From: Pseudomonadota bacterium
Lineage (GTDB): Bacteria > Pseudomonadota > Alphaproteobacteria > Rhizobiales > Xanthobacteraceae
Assembly (NCBI GenBank): GCA_018242205.1
Contig: JAFECJ010000014.1
Coordinates: forward strand, 31,846-95,845
DNA length: 64,000 nucleotides
Direction: 5' to 3'
The position numbers were made by a program, and so were the translations under genes. The stretch's first letter is position 1. Every line of letters starts with the position of its first letter. Shown here piece after piece: positions 51,886 through 60,405 of this stretch. The notes under the pieces were generated by a model, which did no database searches, had not been told where the DNA came from, and worked only from the letters and a program-made list of their open reading frames with translations.

Positions 51886-53301
51886 TTACGCGAGGCGTGG
51901 CTTCGCCAGCTCCGACTTCTGCCGCGTCACATAGTTGCCGCCGCCGAGTTTGCCGGTGAGCTTGCCGTCGCGCACCACAAACTTGCCGCGCACCATGGTC
52001 GAGACCGGCCAGCCGGTGACCTCGATGCCTTCATAGGGCGTGTAGTCCGAGCCACCGTGCATCAGTTTCTGCGAGATCGTTTCCTTGCGGTTCGGATCCC
52101 AGATCGCGATGTCGGCATCGGCGCCGACGGCGATGGTGCCCTTCTTCGGATAGAGGCCGTAGGTCTTGGCGTGGTTGGTCGACGTCAGCGCGACGAACTC
52201 GTTCAATGAAATGCGGCCCTTGCTCACGCCTTCCGAGAACAAAATCGGCAACCGTGTCTCGACGCCGGGAATGCCGTTCGGCACCCAGCGGAACGAGGTG
52301 CGGCCCTTCGGCGCGAGCTTGCCTTGCGGGTCGTCGTAGCGGAACGGACAGTGGTCGGAGGAGAACAGCGAGAAGATGCCCTGCTGCAAACCTTCCCAGC
52401 AGGCGACCTGGCTCGCCTTGTCGCGCGGCGGCGGCGAGCAGACATATTTGGCGCCTTCCATGTTGAGGCCGTCCATGTCCTTCTCGGTCAGCACCAGATA
52501 TTGCGGGCAGGTCTCGCCGTAGATCTTGAGGCCGCGGCGCTGCGCTCGCGCGATCTCCTCCATCGCTTCGCGGTTCGACACATGCACGATCATGATCGGC
52601 ACGTCGATGATCTCGGCCAGCGAAATGGCGCGGTGCGTCGCCTCGCGCTCGACCGCGATCGGTCGCGACGTGCCGTGGTACTTGGTCTCGGTCTTGCCGG
52701 CGCGCTCGAGGCGGTCGGTGAGGAAACGGATGGCGTCGTAGTTCTCGGCGTGCACCATGACCAGCGCACCGGTCTCCCGCGCTACCGACATGACGTTGAG
52801 CATCTCCATGTCGGAGAGGGCGAGGCCCTCATAGGTCATGAACACCTTGAACGAGGTGTAGCCATCATTGACCAGAGCCGGCAGTTCCTGACCGAGCACG
52901 CGGTCGCTGGCGTCGGCGATGATGAGATGGAAGGAGACGTCGACGTAGCACTGGCCGTCCGCCTTCTTATGATAGTCCTTCACCACTTCGCGCAGGCTTT
53001 CGCCCTTCTGCTGCATGGCGAAGGGCAGCACCATTGTGTTGCCGCCGAAAGCCGCCGAGCGGGTGGCGGAGGCGAAGTCGTCGGCCATGACGATGCCGGG
53101 TCCGGACGGCTGCGAAATGTGCACATGGCTGTCGATGCCGCCGGGCAGCACCAGGAGGCCCGAGGCATCGACGATCTCGGCGGCGGCGCCAAGGTCGGCG
53201 CCCAGGGCGGTGATCCGGCCGCCGGAAATGCCGACGTCGCAGGTGAAGGTGTCGGAGGCGGTGGCGACGGTGCCGCCGCGGATGATGGTGTCGAAGGTCA
53301 T
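51886..53301 (-). CDS. Dihydropyrimidinase / D-hydantoinase-type amidohydrolase
   Basis: Opens cyclic diamides such as dihydropyrimidines or hydantoins. The 471-residue protein has the binuclear metal site intact: H59 and H61 (GIDSHVH), the carboxylated K152 (YTSFKVFMTYEG), H184 (VHAEN), H240 (IVHVSN) and D316 (FSSDHCPF). No other gene of reductive pyrimidine catabolism is adjacent. The nearby HpaI aldolase, ABC transporter and AtzE-like amidase suggest nitrogen scavenging from cyclic amides. Confidence 0.92.
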   Translation of the reverse strand: MTFDTIIRGGTVATASDTFTCDVGISGGRITALGADLGAAAEIVDASGLLVLPGGIDSHVHISQPSGPGIVMADDFASATRSAAFGGNTMVLPFAMQQKGESLREVVKDYHKKADGQCYVDVSFHLIIADASDRVLGQELPALVNDGYTSFKVFMTYEGLALSDMEMLNVMSVARETGALVMVHAENYDAIRFLTDRLERAGKTETKYHGTSRPIAVEREATHRAISLAEIIDVPIMIVHVSNREAMEEIARAQRRGLKIYGETCPQYLVLTEKDMDGLNMEGAKYVCSPPPRDKASQVACWEGLQQGIFSLFSSDHCPFRYDDPQGKLAPKGRTSFRWVPNGIPGVETRLPILFSEGVSKGRISLNEFVALTSTNHAKTYGLYPKKGTIAVGADADIAIWDPNRKETISQKLMHGGSDYTPYEGIEVTGWPVSTMVRGKFVVRDGKLTGKLGGGNYVTRQKSELAKPRLA

Positions 53302-53431
53302 GGATCCTGAGGTCTCGGCATTTCGGTGAGGCGTGCCAGTATCTCAGACTTTTGCTGCAACTGCGATATGGTCTCGAGCGAACGGTCTTGGCCGAAGCGG
53401 GGTGCGCCGCACCCGGGAGGAGATGCAACCC

Positions 53432-53647
53432 ATGGACGATCTTGCCGCGCTCAATAGCCGCGTCGTCACCCTCGAGATCGAGCGGGCCCATCAGGAGCGC
53501 GCCATCGAGGACCTGAACGAGGCGGTCACAGCGCAATGGAAGCTCATCGACCAGCTCAAGCGGGAGGTGGAGCGGCTGGCTGAGCAGGTGCGGGAGGCGG
53601 CCGTGACGGGTGAGGGCGCGACCGAGCCGCCGCCGCCGCATTATTGA
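53432..53647 (+). CDS. SlyX-like protein
   Basis: A 71-residue coiled-coil protein (LNSRVVTLEIERAHQERAIEDLNEAVTAQWKLIDQLKREVERLAEQV) with a Pro-rich ending PPPPHY, as in the SlyX family. The ATG at 53432 is nine bases behind GGGAGGAG; the ATG at 53423 is too close to this site. The function of SlyX is unknown. Confidence 0.85.
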   Translation: MDDLAALNSRVVTLEIERAHQERAIEDLNEAVTAQWKLIDQLKREVERLAEQVREAAVTGEGATEPPPPHY

Positions 53648-53749
53648 CGCCGGGCGGAAGGTCACACCCGGCGCACCTAGGCATTTGATTTTCTCGGTCG
53701 AGCCGGTACAGCATCGGGCAGAACCGACAACAAACCGGACGGGACGATC

Positions 53750-54520
53750 ATGACGGAGTTCAGGCGCAACGCCTTCAAAGCCGGCCTTCGCGCCAAGAAA
53801 CTGCAGATCGGCCTGTGGCAGAGCCTGTGCAGCAACATCGCCGCAGAAATCTGTTCGGATTCCGGGTTCGACTGGCTGCTGCTCGACACCGAACATTCGC
53901 CGAACGAAATTCCCGATCTGCTGTCGCAGTTGCAGGCGATGGAGAAGGGCACGGCGACGCCGATCATCCGCCCGGCCTGGAACGACATGGTGCTGGTCAA
54001 GCGCTGCCTCGACATCGGCGCGCAGACGCTGCTGTTCCCTTATGTGCAGAGCGTCGAGGAAGCCAAGGCCGCCGTGTCCGCCACGCGCTATCCCCCGCAC
54101 GGCGTGCGCGGCATTTCGGTCGGCGCGCGCGCCAGCCGCTATGGCCGCGTGCCGGGCTACCTGACCAAGGCCAATGAGGAGATCTGCGTGCTGGTGCAGG
54201 TCGAGACGCGCCGCTCGCTCGACATTCTCGAGGACATCGCCAAGGTCGACGGCGTTGACGGCGTGTTCATCGGCCCGTCGGATCTGGCCGCCTCGCTCGG
54301 GCATCTCGGCAATCCGCAGCACGCCGACGTGCAGGCGGCCATGAAGGATGCGGTCGAGCGTCTGACCAAGGTCGGCGTGCCGGCCGGTATTCTGACCAGC
54401 AACGAGGACGAGGCCCGCCGCTACATCGACTGGGGCTATCTGTTCGTTGCCGTCGGTTCCGATGTCGGTCTGCTGTCCAAGAATGCCGACGCGCTGGCCA
54501 AGAAATTCAAGCCGGCGTGA
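53750..54520 (+). CDS. HpcH/HpaI aldolase family protein
   Basis: Metal-dependent class II aldolase, 256 residues. The catalytic and binding segments are FDWLLLDTEHSPNEI (His), Arg in IIRPAWND, metal ligand Glu in LVQVETRRSLD and Asp in FIGPSDLAASLG. The family cleaves 4-hydroxy-2-oxo acids to pyruvate (HpaI, GarL). The sequence stays close to the 2,4-dihydroxyhept-2-ene-dioate aldolase group. A hairpin region follows, then the second ABC transporter. Confidence 0.9.
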   Translation: MTEFRRNAFKAGLRAKKLQIGLWQSLCSNIAAEICSDSGFDWLLLDTEHSPNEIPDLLSQLQAMEKGTATPIIRPAWNDMVLVKRCLDIGAQTLLFPYVQSVEEAKAAVSATRYPPHGVRGISVGARASRYGRVPGYLTKANEEICVLVQVETRRSLDILEDIAKVDGVDGVFIGPSDLAASLGHLGNPQHADVQAAMKDAVERLTKVGVPAGILTSNEDEARRYIDWGYLFVAVGSDVGLLSKNADALAKKFKPA

Positions 54521-54563
54521 CGGGGCCAAGCGGTCATCAATTCGTTACACGAATTTAATGGTC

Positions 54564-54612
54564 GGGAGGTTGCCTCATGTTGAGGCAATTTTCTCCCGAA
54601 AGGAGAATTGCC
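54564..54612 (+). terminator. Hairpin region with two mutually exclusive stems before livG-type gene
   Basis: Stem A: TTGCCTCA (54570-54577) with TGAGGCAA (54581-54588), followed by TTTT; outer bases GGGAG/CTCCC can extend it. Stem B: GGCAATT-TT-CTCC (54584-54596) with GGAGAATTGCC (54602-54612). Both need bases 54584-54588, so only one can form. Stem A is terminator-like; stem B could act as antiterminator. It may simply terminate the aldolase message. Confidence 0.55.
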
Positions 54613-54693
54613 AGAACGCCGCCGATCCAATACCCCTGAGGTCAAGGCTCTTGCCGGGACAGAAAATGTTCCCGAGAATAAGGCCAAGGGGAA

Positions 54694-55458
54694 ATGCCGG
54701 TGGAAGTGGACCTGATCCTCGTTACCGAGGGTCTGACCAAGGATTTTGCCGGCTTTACAGCAGTGGGCGGCGTGGACCTGCAGGTCCGGCGCGGCACGAT
54801 TCACGCGCTGATCGGCCCGAACGGCGCCGGCAAGACCACCTGCTTCAACCTGCTGACCAAGTTTCTCAGCCCGAGCAGCGGTCGCATCGTCTATAACGGC
54901 CGCGATATTACCGCGATGCAGCCGGCCGACGTGGCGCGGCTCGGACTGGTGCGATCGTTCCAGATTTCCGCGGTATTCCCGCACATGACGGTGCTGGAGA
55001 ACGTCCGCATCGCCTTGCAGCGCCTGAAACGCGGCTCATCCTTCGACTTCTGGCGATCCAAGTCGGTGCTCGATGAGTACAACGACCGCGCGTTGTCGCT
55101 GATCGACGATGTCGGTCTGTCGGATTACGCCCTCGCGAACGCGGTCGAACTGCCTTATGGCCGCAAGCGCGCGCTCGAGATCGCCACCACGCTGGCGCTC
55201 GAGCCGGACATGCTGCTGCTCGACGAACCGACCGCCGGCATGGGGCATGAAGACATCGCGCGCATCGCCGACCTCATCAAGCGCGTCGCCAAGAACCGCA
55301 CCGTGCTGATGGTCGAGCACAATCTCTCGGTGGTCGCCGACCTTTCCGATACCATTACGGTGCTGACCCGCGGTCGCGTTCTCGCCGAAGGCGATTACGC
55401 CACGGTCTCCAACAACCCAGAAGTCCGCGAGGCCTATATGGGGGTCGGCCATGCTTGA
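54694..55458 (+). CDS. ABC transporter ATP-binding protein, LivG type
   Basis: ATPase of a branched-chain-type importer, 254 residues: Walker A GPNGAGKTT, LivG-specific LVRSFQISAVFPHMTVLENVRIAL, Walker B MLLLDEPTAGMG and VEHNLSVV. The signature ELPYGRKRALEIAT replaces the classical LSGGQ-like sequence. AAGGGGAA precedes the ATG. It overlaps the LivF-type gene by eight bases. The operon order G-F-K-H-M is unlike the K-H-MG-F order of the first system. Confidence 0.93.
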   Translation: MPVEVDLILVTEGLTKDFAGFTAVGGVDLQVRRGTIHALIGPNGAGKTTCFNLLTKFLSPSSGRIVYNGRDITAMQPADVARLGLVRSFQISAVFPHMTVLENVRIALQRLKRGSSFDFWRSKSVLDEYNDRALSLIDDVGLSDYALANAVELPYGRKRALEIATTLALEPDMLLLDEPTAGMGHEDIARIADLIKRVAKNRTVLMVEHNLSVVADLSDTITVLTRGRVLAEGDYATVSNNPEVREAYMGVGHA

Positions 55459-56167
55459 TCGGACCGGGCCGCTGTTGGCGGTGAAGGATTTGCAGGCCTG
55501 GTACGGCGAGTCGCACATCCTGCACGGCGTCTCGTTCGACGTCCGCGAAGGCGAGGTGGTCACGCTGCTCGGCCGCAACGGCGCCGGCAAGACCACGACC
55601 ATGAAGTCGATCATGGGCATCGTGGGGCAGCGCGCCGGCTCGGTGCGCTTCGAGGGCCAGGAGCTGATCGGCAAGCAATCCAACCAGATCGCGCGCGCCG
55701 GCATCGCGCTCTGCCCGGAAGAGCGCGGCATTTTTGCCAGCCTCAGCGTCGAGGAAAACCTGACGCTGCCGCCGGTGGTGCGGCCGGGCGGTCTCACCAT
55801 CGATCAGATCTTCGAACTATTCCCCAATCTCAAGGAGCGCCTCGGCTCGAGTCAGGGCACCAAACTGTCCGGCGGCGAGCAGCAGATGCTGGCGATCGGT
55901 CGCATCCTGCGCACCGGCGCGCGTCTCCTCTTGCTCGACGAACCGACCGAAGGATTGGCGCCGGTCATCATCCAGCAGATCGGCAAGACCATTCGCGCGC
56001 TGAAGCAGCAGGGCTTCACGATCCTGCTGGTCGAGCAGAACTTCCGCTTCGCCTCGACCGTGGCGGATCGCTACTACGTCATGGAGCACGGCCGGGTCAT
56101 CGACCAGTTCGCCAATGCCGAACTGGATGCGAACATCGACAAGCTGCACGAATATCTCGGGGTTTAA
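55451..56167 (+). CDS. ABC transporter ATP-binding protein, LivF type
   Basis: Second ATPase, 238 residues: Walker A GRNGAGKTT, IALCPEERGIFASLSVEENL (LivF hallmark), signature LSGGEQQMLAIGRIL, Walker B LLLLDEPTEGL. Followed after 80 bases by the receptor gene. Confidence 0.94.
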   Translation: MLDRTGPLLAVKDLQAWYGESHILHGVSFDVREGEVVTLLGRNGAGKTTTMKSIMGIVGQRAGSVRFEGQELIGKQSNQIARAGIALCPEERGIFASLSVEENLTLPPVVRPGGLTIDQIFELFPNLKERLGSSQGTKLSGGEQQMLAIGRILRTGARLLLLDEPTEGLAPVIIQQIGKTIRALKQQGFTILLVEQNFRFASTVADRYYVMEHGRVIDQFANAELDANIDKLHEYLGV

Positions 56168-56247
56168 CAACAAGAACTTCAAAGCAAGAAGCAGGCGAAC
56201 AAGAGAAGAAGACGAAAACTGGAAACGCATTGATTGGGAGAAGTAAG

Positions 56248-57459
56248 ATGAAGAAGACGGTTGGATTGGCGGCGCTTGCCGCGGTTCTGCTTTGCGGCTC
56301 TGCCTATGCCCAGCAGACGAGCGTCAAGATCGGCGTTCTCACGGACATGTCGTCGCTCTATGCCGACGACACCGGCATCGGTTCGGTGATCGCCGCCAAG
56401 CTGGCGGCGGAAGATTTCATGAAGGCTCATCCCAACTATAAGGTCGAAGTGCTCAGCGCCGATCACCAGAACAAGCCCGACGTCGGCACCAATATCGCCA
56501 ACCAGTGGATCGACCGCGACGGTGTCGACATGATCGCCGACGTGCCGAACTCGGGCGTGGCGCTTGCCATCAACGAAGTCACCCGCGCCAAGAACAAGGT
56601 GTTCATCGCCTCGGGCCCCGCGTCGTCGGATCTCACCGGGCCGAAGTGCTCGCCGAACACGGTGCACTATACCTACGACACCTGGATGCTCGCCAACGGC
56701 ACCGGCAAGGCCATCGTCAAGACCGGTGGCGATACCTGGTTCTTCCTGACCTCGGACTACGCCTTCGGCCATGCGCTGGAGCGTGACACCGCGGCGGTCG
56801 TCGAAAAGGCCGGCGGCAAGGTGCTCGGCAAGGTGCGCCACCCGCTCAACACCAGCGACTTCTCGTCGTTCCTGCTGCAGGCCCAGGCCTCCAAGGCCAA
56901 GGTCATCGGCCTGGCGAATGCCGGCGGTGACACCATCAACGCCATCAAGCAGGGTGCCGAGTTCGGCATTGTCGCGGGCGGCCAGAAGTTCGCCGGCCTC
57001 TTGATCTTCGCGCCGGACGTGCAGGCGCTGGGTCTCAAGACCGCGCAGGGGCTGACCTTCACCGAGACCTGGTACTGGGATCTCAATGACGGCACCCGCG
57101 CCTGGACCAAGCGTTGGGACAAGGAGCGCAACTCGCCCGGCAAGCTGCCGAGCATGAACATGGCCGGCGTCTATTCCGGCACGCTCGAATATCTCAATGC
57201 GGTCGCCAAGGTCGGCGGTTCGAAAGACGGCAAGAAAGTCGTCGACGAGATGAAGAAGATGACCGCTGAAGATCCGGTCTACGGCAAGACGACCATTCGC
57301 GCCGACGGTCGCGCGCTGCACCCGGCCTATCTGTTCGAGGTGAAGAAGCCTGAAGAGTCGAAATATCCGGGCGACCTCTACAAGCTGAAGGCGACCATTC
57401 CGCCGGACGAAGCCTTCCGCCCGCTCAAGGATGGCAAGTGTCCGCTGGTCAGCGGCTGA
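56248..57459 (+). CDS. ABC transporter substrate-binding protein, branched-chain type
   Basis: Periplasmic receptor, 403 residues from ATG 56248 with GGGAGAAG upstream. Signal peptide 1-21 (ending SAYA), then QQTSVKIGVLTDMSSLYADDTGIGSV. It has the long form of the family, with the central segment GPKCSPNTVHYTYDTWMLANGTGKAIVKTGGDTWFFLTSDYAFGHALERD seen in receptors for aromatic or amide compounds. Ligand unknown. A repeat element separates it from the permease genes. Confidence 0.93.
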   Translation: MKKTVGLAALAAVLLCGSAYAQQTSVKIGVLTDMSSLYADDTGIGSVIAAKLAAEDFMKAHPNYKVEVLSADHQNKPDVGTNIANQWIDRDGVDMIADVPNSGVALAINEVTRAKNKVFIASGPASSDLTGPKCSPNTVHYTYDTWMLANGTGKAIVKTGGDTWFFLTSDYAFGHALERDTAAVVEKAGGKVLGKVRHPLNTSDFSSFLLQAQASKAKVIGLANAGGDTINAIKQGAEFGIVAGGQKFAGLLIFAPDVQALGLKTAQGLTFTETWYWDLNDGTRAWTKRWDKERNSPGKLPSMNMAGVYSGTLEYLNAVAKVGGSKDGKKVVDEMKKMTAEDPVYGKTTIRADGRALHPAYLFEVKKPEESKYPGDLYKLKATIPPDEAFRPLKDGKCPLVSG

Positions 57460-57469
57460 TGTGATGTTT

Positions 57470-57600
57470 CCCTCTCCCCGTTTACGGGGAGAGGGTGACC
57501 ATCTGAGCGTAGCGAAGATGGTCGGGTGAGGGGTTTCTATTAAGTGCCCCTCATCCGGCTCGCTACGCTCGCCACCTTCTCCCCGCGAGCGGGGAGAAGG
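57470..57600. repeat. Palindromic intergenic repeat with three hairpins
   Basis: Hairpin 1 CCCTCTCCCCG-TTTA-CGGGGAGAGGG (57470-57495), hairpin 2 GACCATCT...AGATGGTC (57497-57523) and hairpin 3 CCTTCTCCCCGC-GA-GCGGGGAGAAGG (57575-57600). This is a repeat type widespread in Rhizobiales. Its place inside the ABC operon, between receptor and permeases, may lower permease transcripts relative to receptor. Confidence 0.8.
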
Positions 57601-57617
57601 AACAGCAAGAGAGAGCA

Positions 57618-58505
57618 ATGATCACGATTTTCGGCATTCCCTCGGCGGCGCTGTTCGGCCAGTTATTGATCGGCCTGATCAATGGATCGTTCTATGCGTT
57701 GCTGAGTCTCGGCCTCGCCGTGATCTTCGGCATGCTCAACATCATCAATTTCGCGCATGGCGCCCAGTATATGCTCGGCGCCGTCGCCGCCTTCCTGCTG
57801 CTGCAATGGACCGGCATCGGCTATTGGCCGGCGCTGGTCGTCGCGCCGCTCGTGGTCGGCGCCTTCGGCATCGTCATCGAGCGCACGCTGCTGCAGTGGC
57901 TCTACAAGCTCGATCACCTCTATGGCCTGCTCCTGACCTTCGGCCTGGCCCTGATCATCGAAGGACTGGGACGCAACTACCTCGGCTCGGCGGGCTTGCC
58001 CTATACGCTGCCGGATTCGCTGCGCGGCGGACAGAATCTCGGCTTCATGTTCCTGCCGAACTATCGTGCCTGGGTGATCGTTGCTTCGGCCGTCATCTGC
58101 TTCGGCACCTGGTTCGCCATCGAGCGGACGCGGCTTGGCGCCTATTTGCGCGCCGCTACCGAGAACCCGACTTTGGTGCGCGCCTTCGGCATCAACGTGC
58201 CGGTGATGATCACGCTGACCTATGGTTTCGGCGTGGCGCTCGCCGCCTTCGCCGGCGTCATGGCGGCGCCGATCTACAACGTGTCGCCGCAGATGGGCTC
58301 GGAACTGATCATCGTCGTCTTCGCCGTGGTGGTGATCGGCGGCATGGGGTCGATTCTCGGCGCAATTCTCACCGGCTTCGGTCTCGGCATCATCGAGGGA
58401 TTGACCAAGGTGTTCTATCCCGAGGCGTCGAATACGGTGATCTTCGTGATCATGGCGATCGTGCTGCTGGTGCGTCCGGCCGGTCTGTTCGGGAGGAGGG
58501 CGTAA
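57618..58505 (+). CDS. ABC transporter permease, LivH type
   Basis: A 295-residue membrane subunit of the second importer, with LINGSFYALLSLGLAVIFGMLNIINFAHGAQYMLGA at the N-terminus, the coupling loop AYLRAATENPTLVRAFGINVPVMITLTYGFGVALAAFAGVMAAPI, and a conserved last part with VVVIGGMGSILGAILTGFGLGIIEGL. Stop and next start overlap (TAATG). Confidence 0.95.
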   Translation: MITIFGIPSAALFGQLLIGLINGSFYALLSLGLAVIFGMLNIINFAHGAQYMLGAVAAFLLLQWTGIGYWPALVVAPLVVGAFGIVIERTLLQWLYKLDHLYGLLLTFGLALIIEGLGRNYLGSAGLPYTLPDSLRGGQNLGFMFLPNYRAWVIVASAVICFGTWFAIERTRLGAYLRAATENPTLVRAFGINVPVMITLTYGFGVALAAFAGVMAAPIYNVSPQMGSELIIVVFAVVVIGGMGSILGAILTGFGLGIIEGLTKVFYPEASNTVIFVIMAIVLLVRPAGLFGRRA

Positions 58506-59476
58506 TGGACACCACCACGTCACCCGTCATGACCGGCGCGGCGGCGCCGTCGATGGTCAGGCGCAACGGCGAGACCATCGGTTTCGTCATCATGGTGGCG
58601 GCGCTCATCGTCGCGCCGTTCTTCGTCTATCCGCTGTTCCTGATGCAGGCGATGTGCTTTGCGCTGTTCGCCTGCGCGTTCAACCTGCTGATCGGCTATG
58701 GCGGCCTGCTCAGCTTCGGCCACGCGCTGTATTTCGGCTGGGCGAGCTACCTGGCGGCGCATGCCGCCAAGGTCTGGGGCCTGACGCCCGAACTGGCGAT
58801 CCTCACCGGCACGGCGACCGCGGCGGTATTCGGCCTGGCCGCCGGATCGCTCGCCATCCGCCGCCAGGGCATCTATTTCGCCATGATCACGCTGGCGCTG
58901 GCGCAGATGATGTATTTCGTCGCGCTGCGCATGAAGTTCACCGGCGGCGAGGACGGCATCCAGGCGGTGCCGCGCGGTCATCTGTTCGGCGTCATCGACC
59001 TGACCAACGACATGACGATGTATGTCGTCGTGCTGGTCATCTTTCTCGCCGGCTTCATGCTGATCTACCGTATCATCCATTCGCCGTTCGGCGAGGTGCT
59101 CAAGGCGATCCGCGAGAACGAACCGCGCGCCGTGTCGCTCGGCTACAAGACCGAGCGCTACAAGCTCATCGCCTTCATGCTGTCGGCGACCTTGGCCGGC
59201 GTCGCCGGTTCGACCAAGGCGATCACCATGCAGATCGCGTCGCTGACCGACGTCAACTGGCCGATGTCCGGCGAGGTCGTGCTGATGACTCTGGTCGGCG
59301 GCCTCGGCACCATTTTCGGGCCCGTGGTCGGCGCTTTCGTCATCCTGTTCATGCAGTTCAAATTGTCGGTCGTCGGCGAATGGGTGCTGGTGATCCAGGG
59401 CGTGATTTTCGTCACCTGCGTGCTCTTGTTCCGCCGCGGCATCGTCGGCGAGATCGCGGCGTTGTTTAAGCGCTGA
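58505..59476 (+). CDS. ABC transporter permease, LivM type
   Basis: A 323-residue membrane subunit. The LivM features are CAFNLLIGYGGLLSFGHALYFGWASYLAAHAAKVWG, IRRQGIYFAMITLALAQMMYFVALR and VLKAIRENEPRAVSLGYKTERYKLIAFMLSATLAGVAG. It completes the second importer. In contrast to the first system the permease is not fused to an ATPase. Confidence 0.95.
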   Translation: MDTTTSPVMTGAAAPSMVRRNGETIGFVIMVAALIVAPFFVYPLFLMQAMCFALFACAFNLLIGYGGLLSFGHALYFGWASYLAAHAAKVWGLTPELAILTGTATAAVFGLAAGSLAIRRQGIYFAMITLALAQMMYFVALRMKFTGGEDGIQAVPRGHLFGVIDLTNDMTMYVVVLVIFLAGFMLIYRIIHSPFGEVLKAIRENEPRAVSLGYKTERYKLIAFMLSATLAGVAGSTKAITMQIASLTDVNWPMSGEVVLMTLVGGLGTIFGPVVGAFVILFMQFKLSVVGEWVLVIQGVIFVTCVLLFRRGIVGEIAALFKR

Positions 59477-59725
59477 CGCGCAGTCGCGTTGTACAGGCTC
59501 GCGTTGGCTATACAGGCCCGGCGCGGCCCGGAAAAATTAAACAAATCGTTAATGGCGGATGCCGCTAGGCTATTTGAAACATTGGCGAATCACTTTAAAC
59601 AACACAGTGTTATCCACATGCGTGCGGGGTCGTCTTTGTAGGATTGTTCGTCGTTACCAGTCACGTAACGATCAGGGGGTAGACGATTCGGCGCTGGCCA
59701 ACGACTATCCGAGCAGTGGCAACCC
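59477..59725. other. AT-richer intergenic region
   Basis: About 250 bases, less GC-rich than its surroundings. It contains one perfect DnaA-box sequence TTATCCACA (59610-59618) and an inverted repeat CGTTAC/GTAACG (59652-59657 and 59665-59670) before the small gene at 59726. No gene is supported. A single box is not an origin. Confidence 0.4.
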
Positions 59726-59983
59726 ATGCAGGGCCCCCCCGGCAGTCCGCAGTTGCAGGAGATCGCCCAGCGATGGCACGGTCTCGCCGAACAGCGTCTT
59801 GCCTATTACACCGAACTGTACCGCAGCGGCCGTTGGAAGCATTACTACACCCAGGAAAGCTTCGCGGCGCGCATGCTCGACGTGATCGCGGCGGCGAAGA
59901 AATGGCGCAAGCTGGCCGGACAGCCCGAGGCTCCGATGCCGCTCGAAGTGGCGCGGCGCGACTTCATCCGCCCTGCGGCCTAG
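59726..59983 (+). CDS. Small conserved protein, probably TIGR03809 family
   Basis: An 85-residue soluble, mostly helical protein (QLQEIAQRWHGLAEQRLAYYTELYRSGRWKHYYTQESFAARMLDVIAAAKKWRKLAG). From memory this matches a short family confined to Rhizobiales (TIGR03809). No function is known. The cytochrome c gene starts 14 bases after its stop, so they may be cotranscribed. Confidence 0.7.
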   Translation: MQGPPGSPQLQEIAQRWHGLAEQRLAYYTELYRSGRWKHYYTQESFAARMLDVIAAAKKWRKLAGQPEAPMPLEVARRDFIRPAA

Positions 59984-59997
59984 CTGTCTCGTCATCC

Positions 59998-60336
59998 GTG
60001 CTGACGGCCGTCGTGGCCGCGCTGTCGTTTATCGCGATACCGGCCGCGGCATCGGCGCAGAGCGGGCCGCCCAGCACCGAGGATCTCAAGCGCGGCGAGG
60101 AGCTGCTCGCCAAGAACTGCGGCCAGTGCCACGCGGTCGGCCGCACCGGCAACAGCCCACGGCCCGACGCGCCGGCCTTCCGCGTGCTCGGCCAGCGCTA
60201 TCCGATCGATTCCCTGGAGGAGTCGCTCGGCGAGGGCATCATGTCCGGCCACCCGGACATGCCGGAAATCAGCTTTGAGTCCGATGACGTCGGTGCCATC
60301 ATCGACTATCTCAAAGCCATCCAGGTCAAGCGCTGA
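59998..60336 (+). CDS. Small periplasmic cytochrome c
   Basis: 112 residues with a GTG start at 59998 and a signal peptide (1-20, ending ASA). One haem c motif C41-GQ-C44-H45 and a Met in SGHPDMPEISFESDDVGAIIDYLKAI as likely sixth ligand. This is a class I monohaem cytochrome. Possible electron donor or acceptor for a periplasmic enzyme; no partner gene is adjacent. Confidence 0.87.
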   Translation: MLTAVVAALSFIAIPAAASAQSGPPSTEDLKRGEELLAKNCGQCHAVGRTGNSPRPDAPAFRVLGQRYPIDSLEESLGEGIMSGHPDMPEISFESDDVGAIIDYLKAIQVKR

Positions 60337-60405
60337 CGTCGCCGGCGCTCCTGCCGCCACCGGTCACCGACCGTCCACCGCATCCCCCACCGTGAGAGCA
60401 TCCCC

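Noticed and set aside
59610..59618. DnaA box TTATCCACA as part of a replication origin
   Set aside because: Only one box was seen, without neighbouring dnaA, parAB or repABC genes; a single nine-base match is expected by chance.
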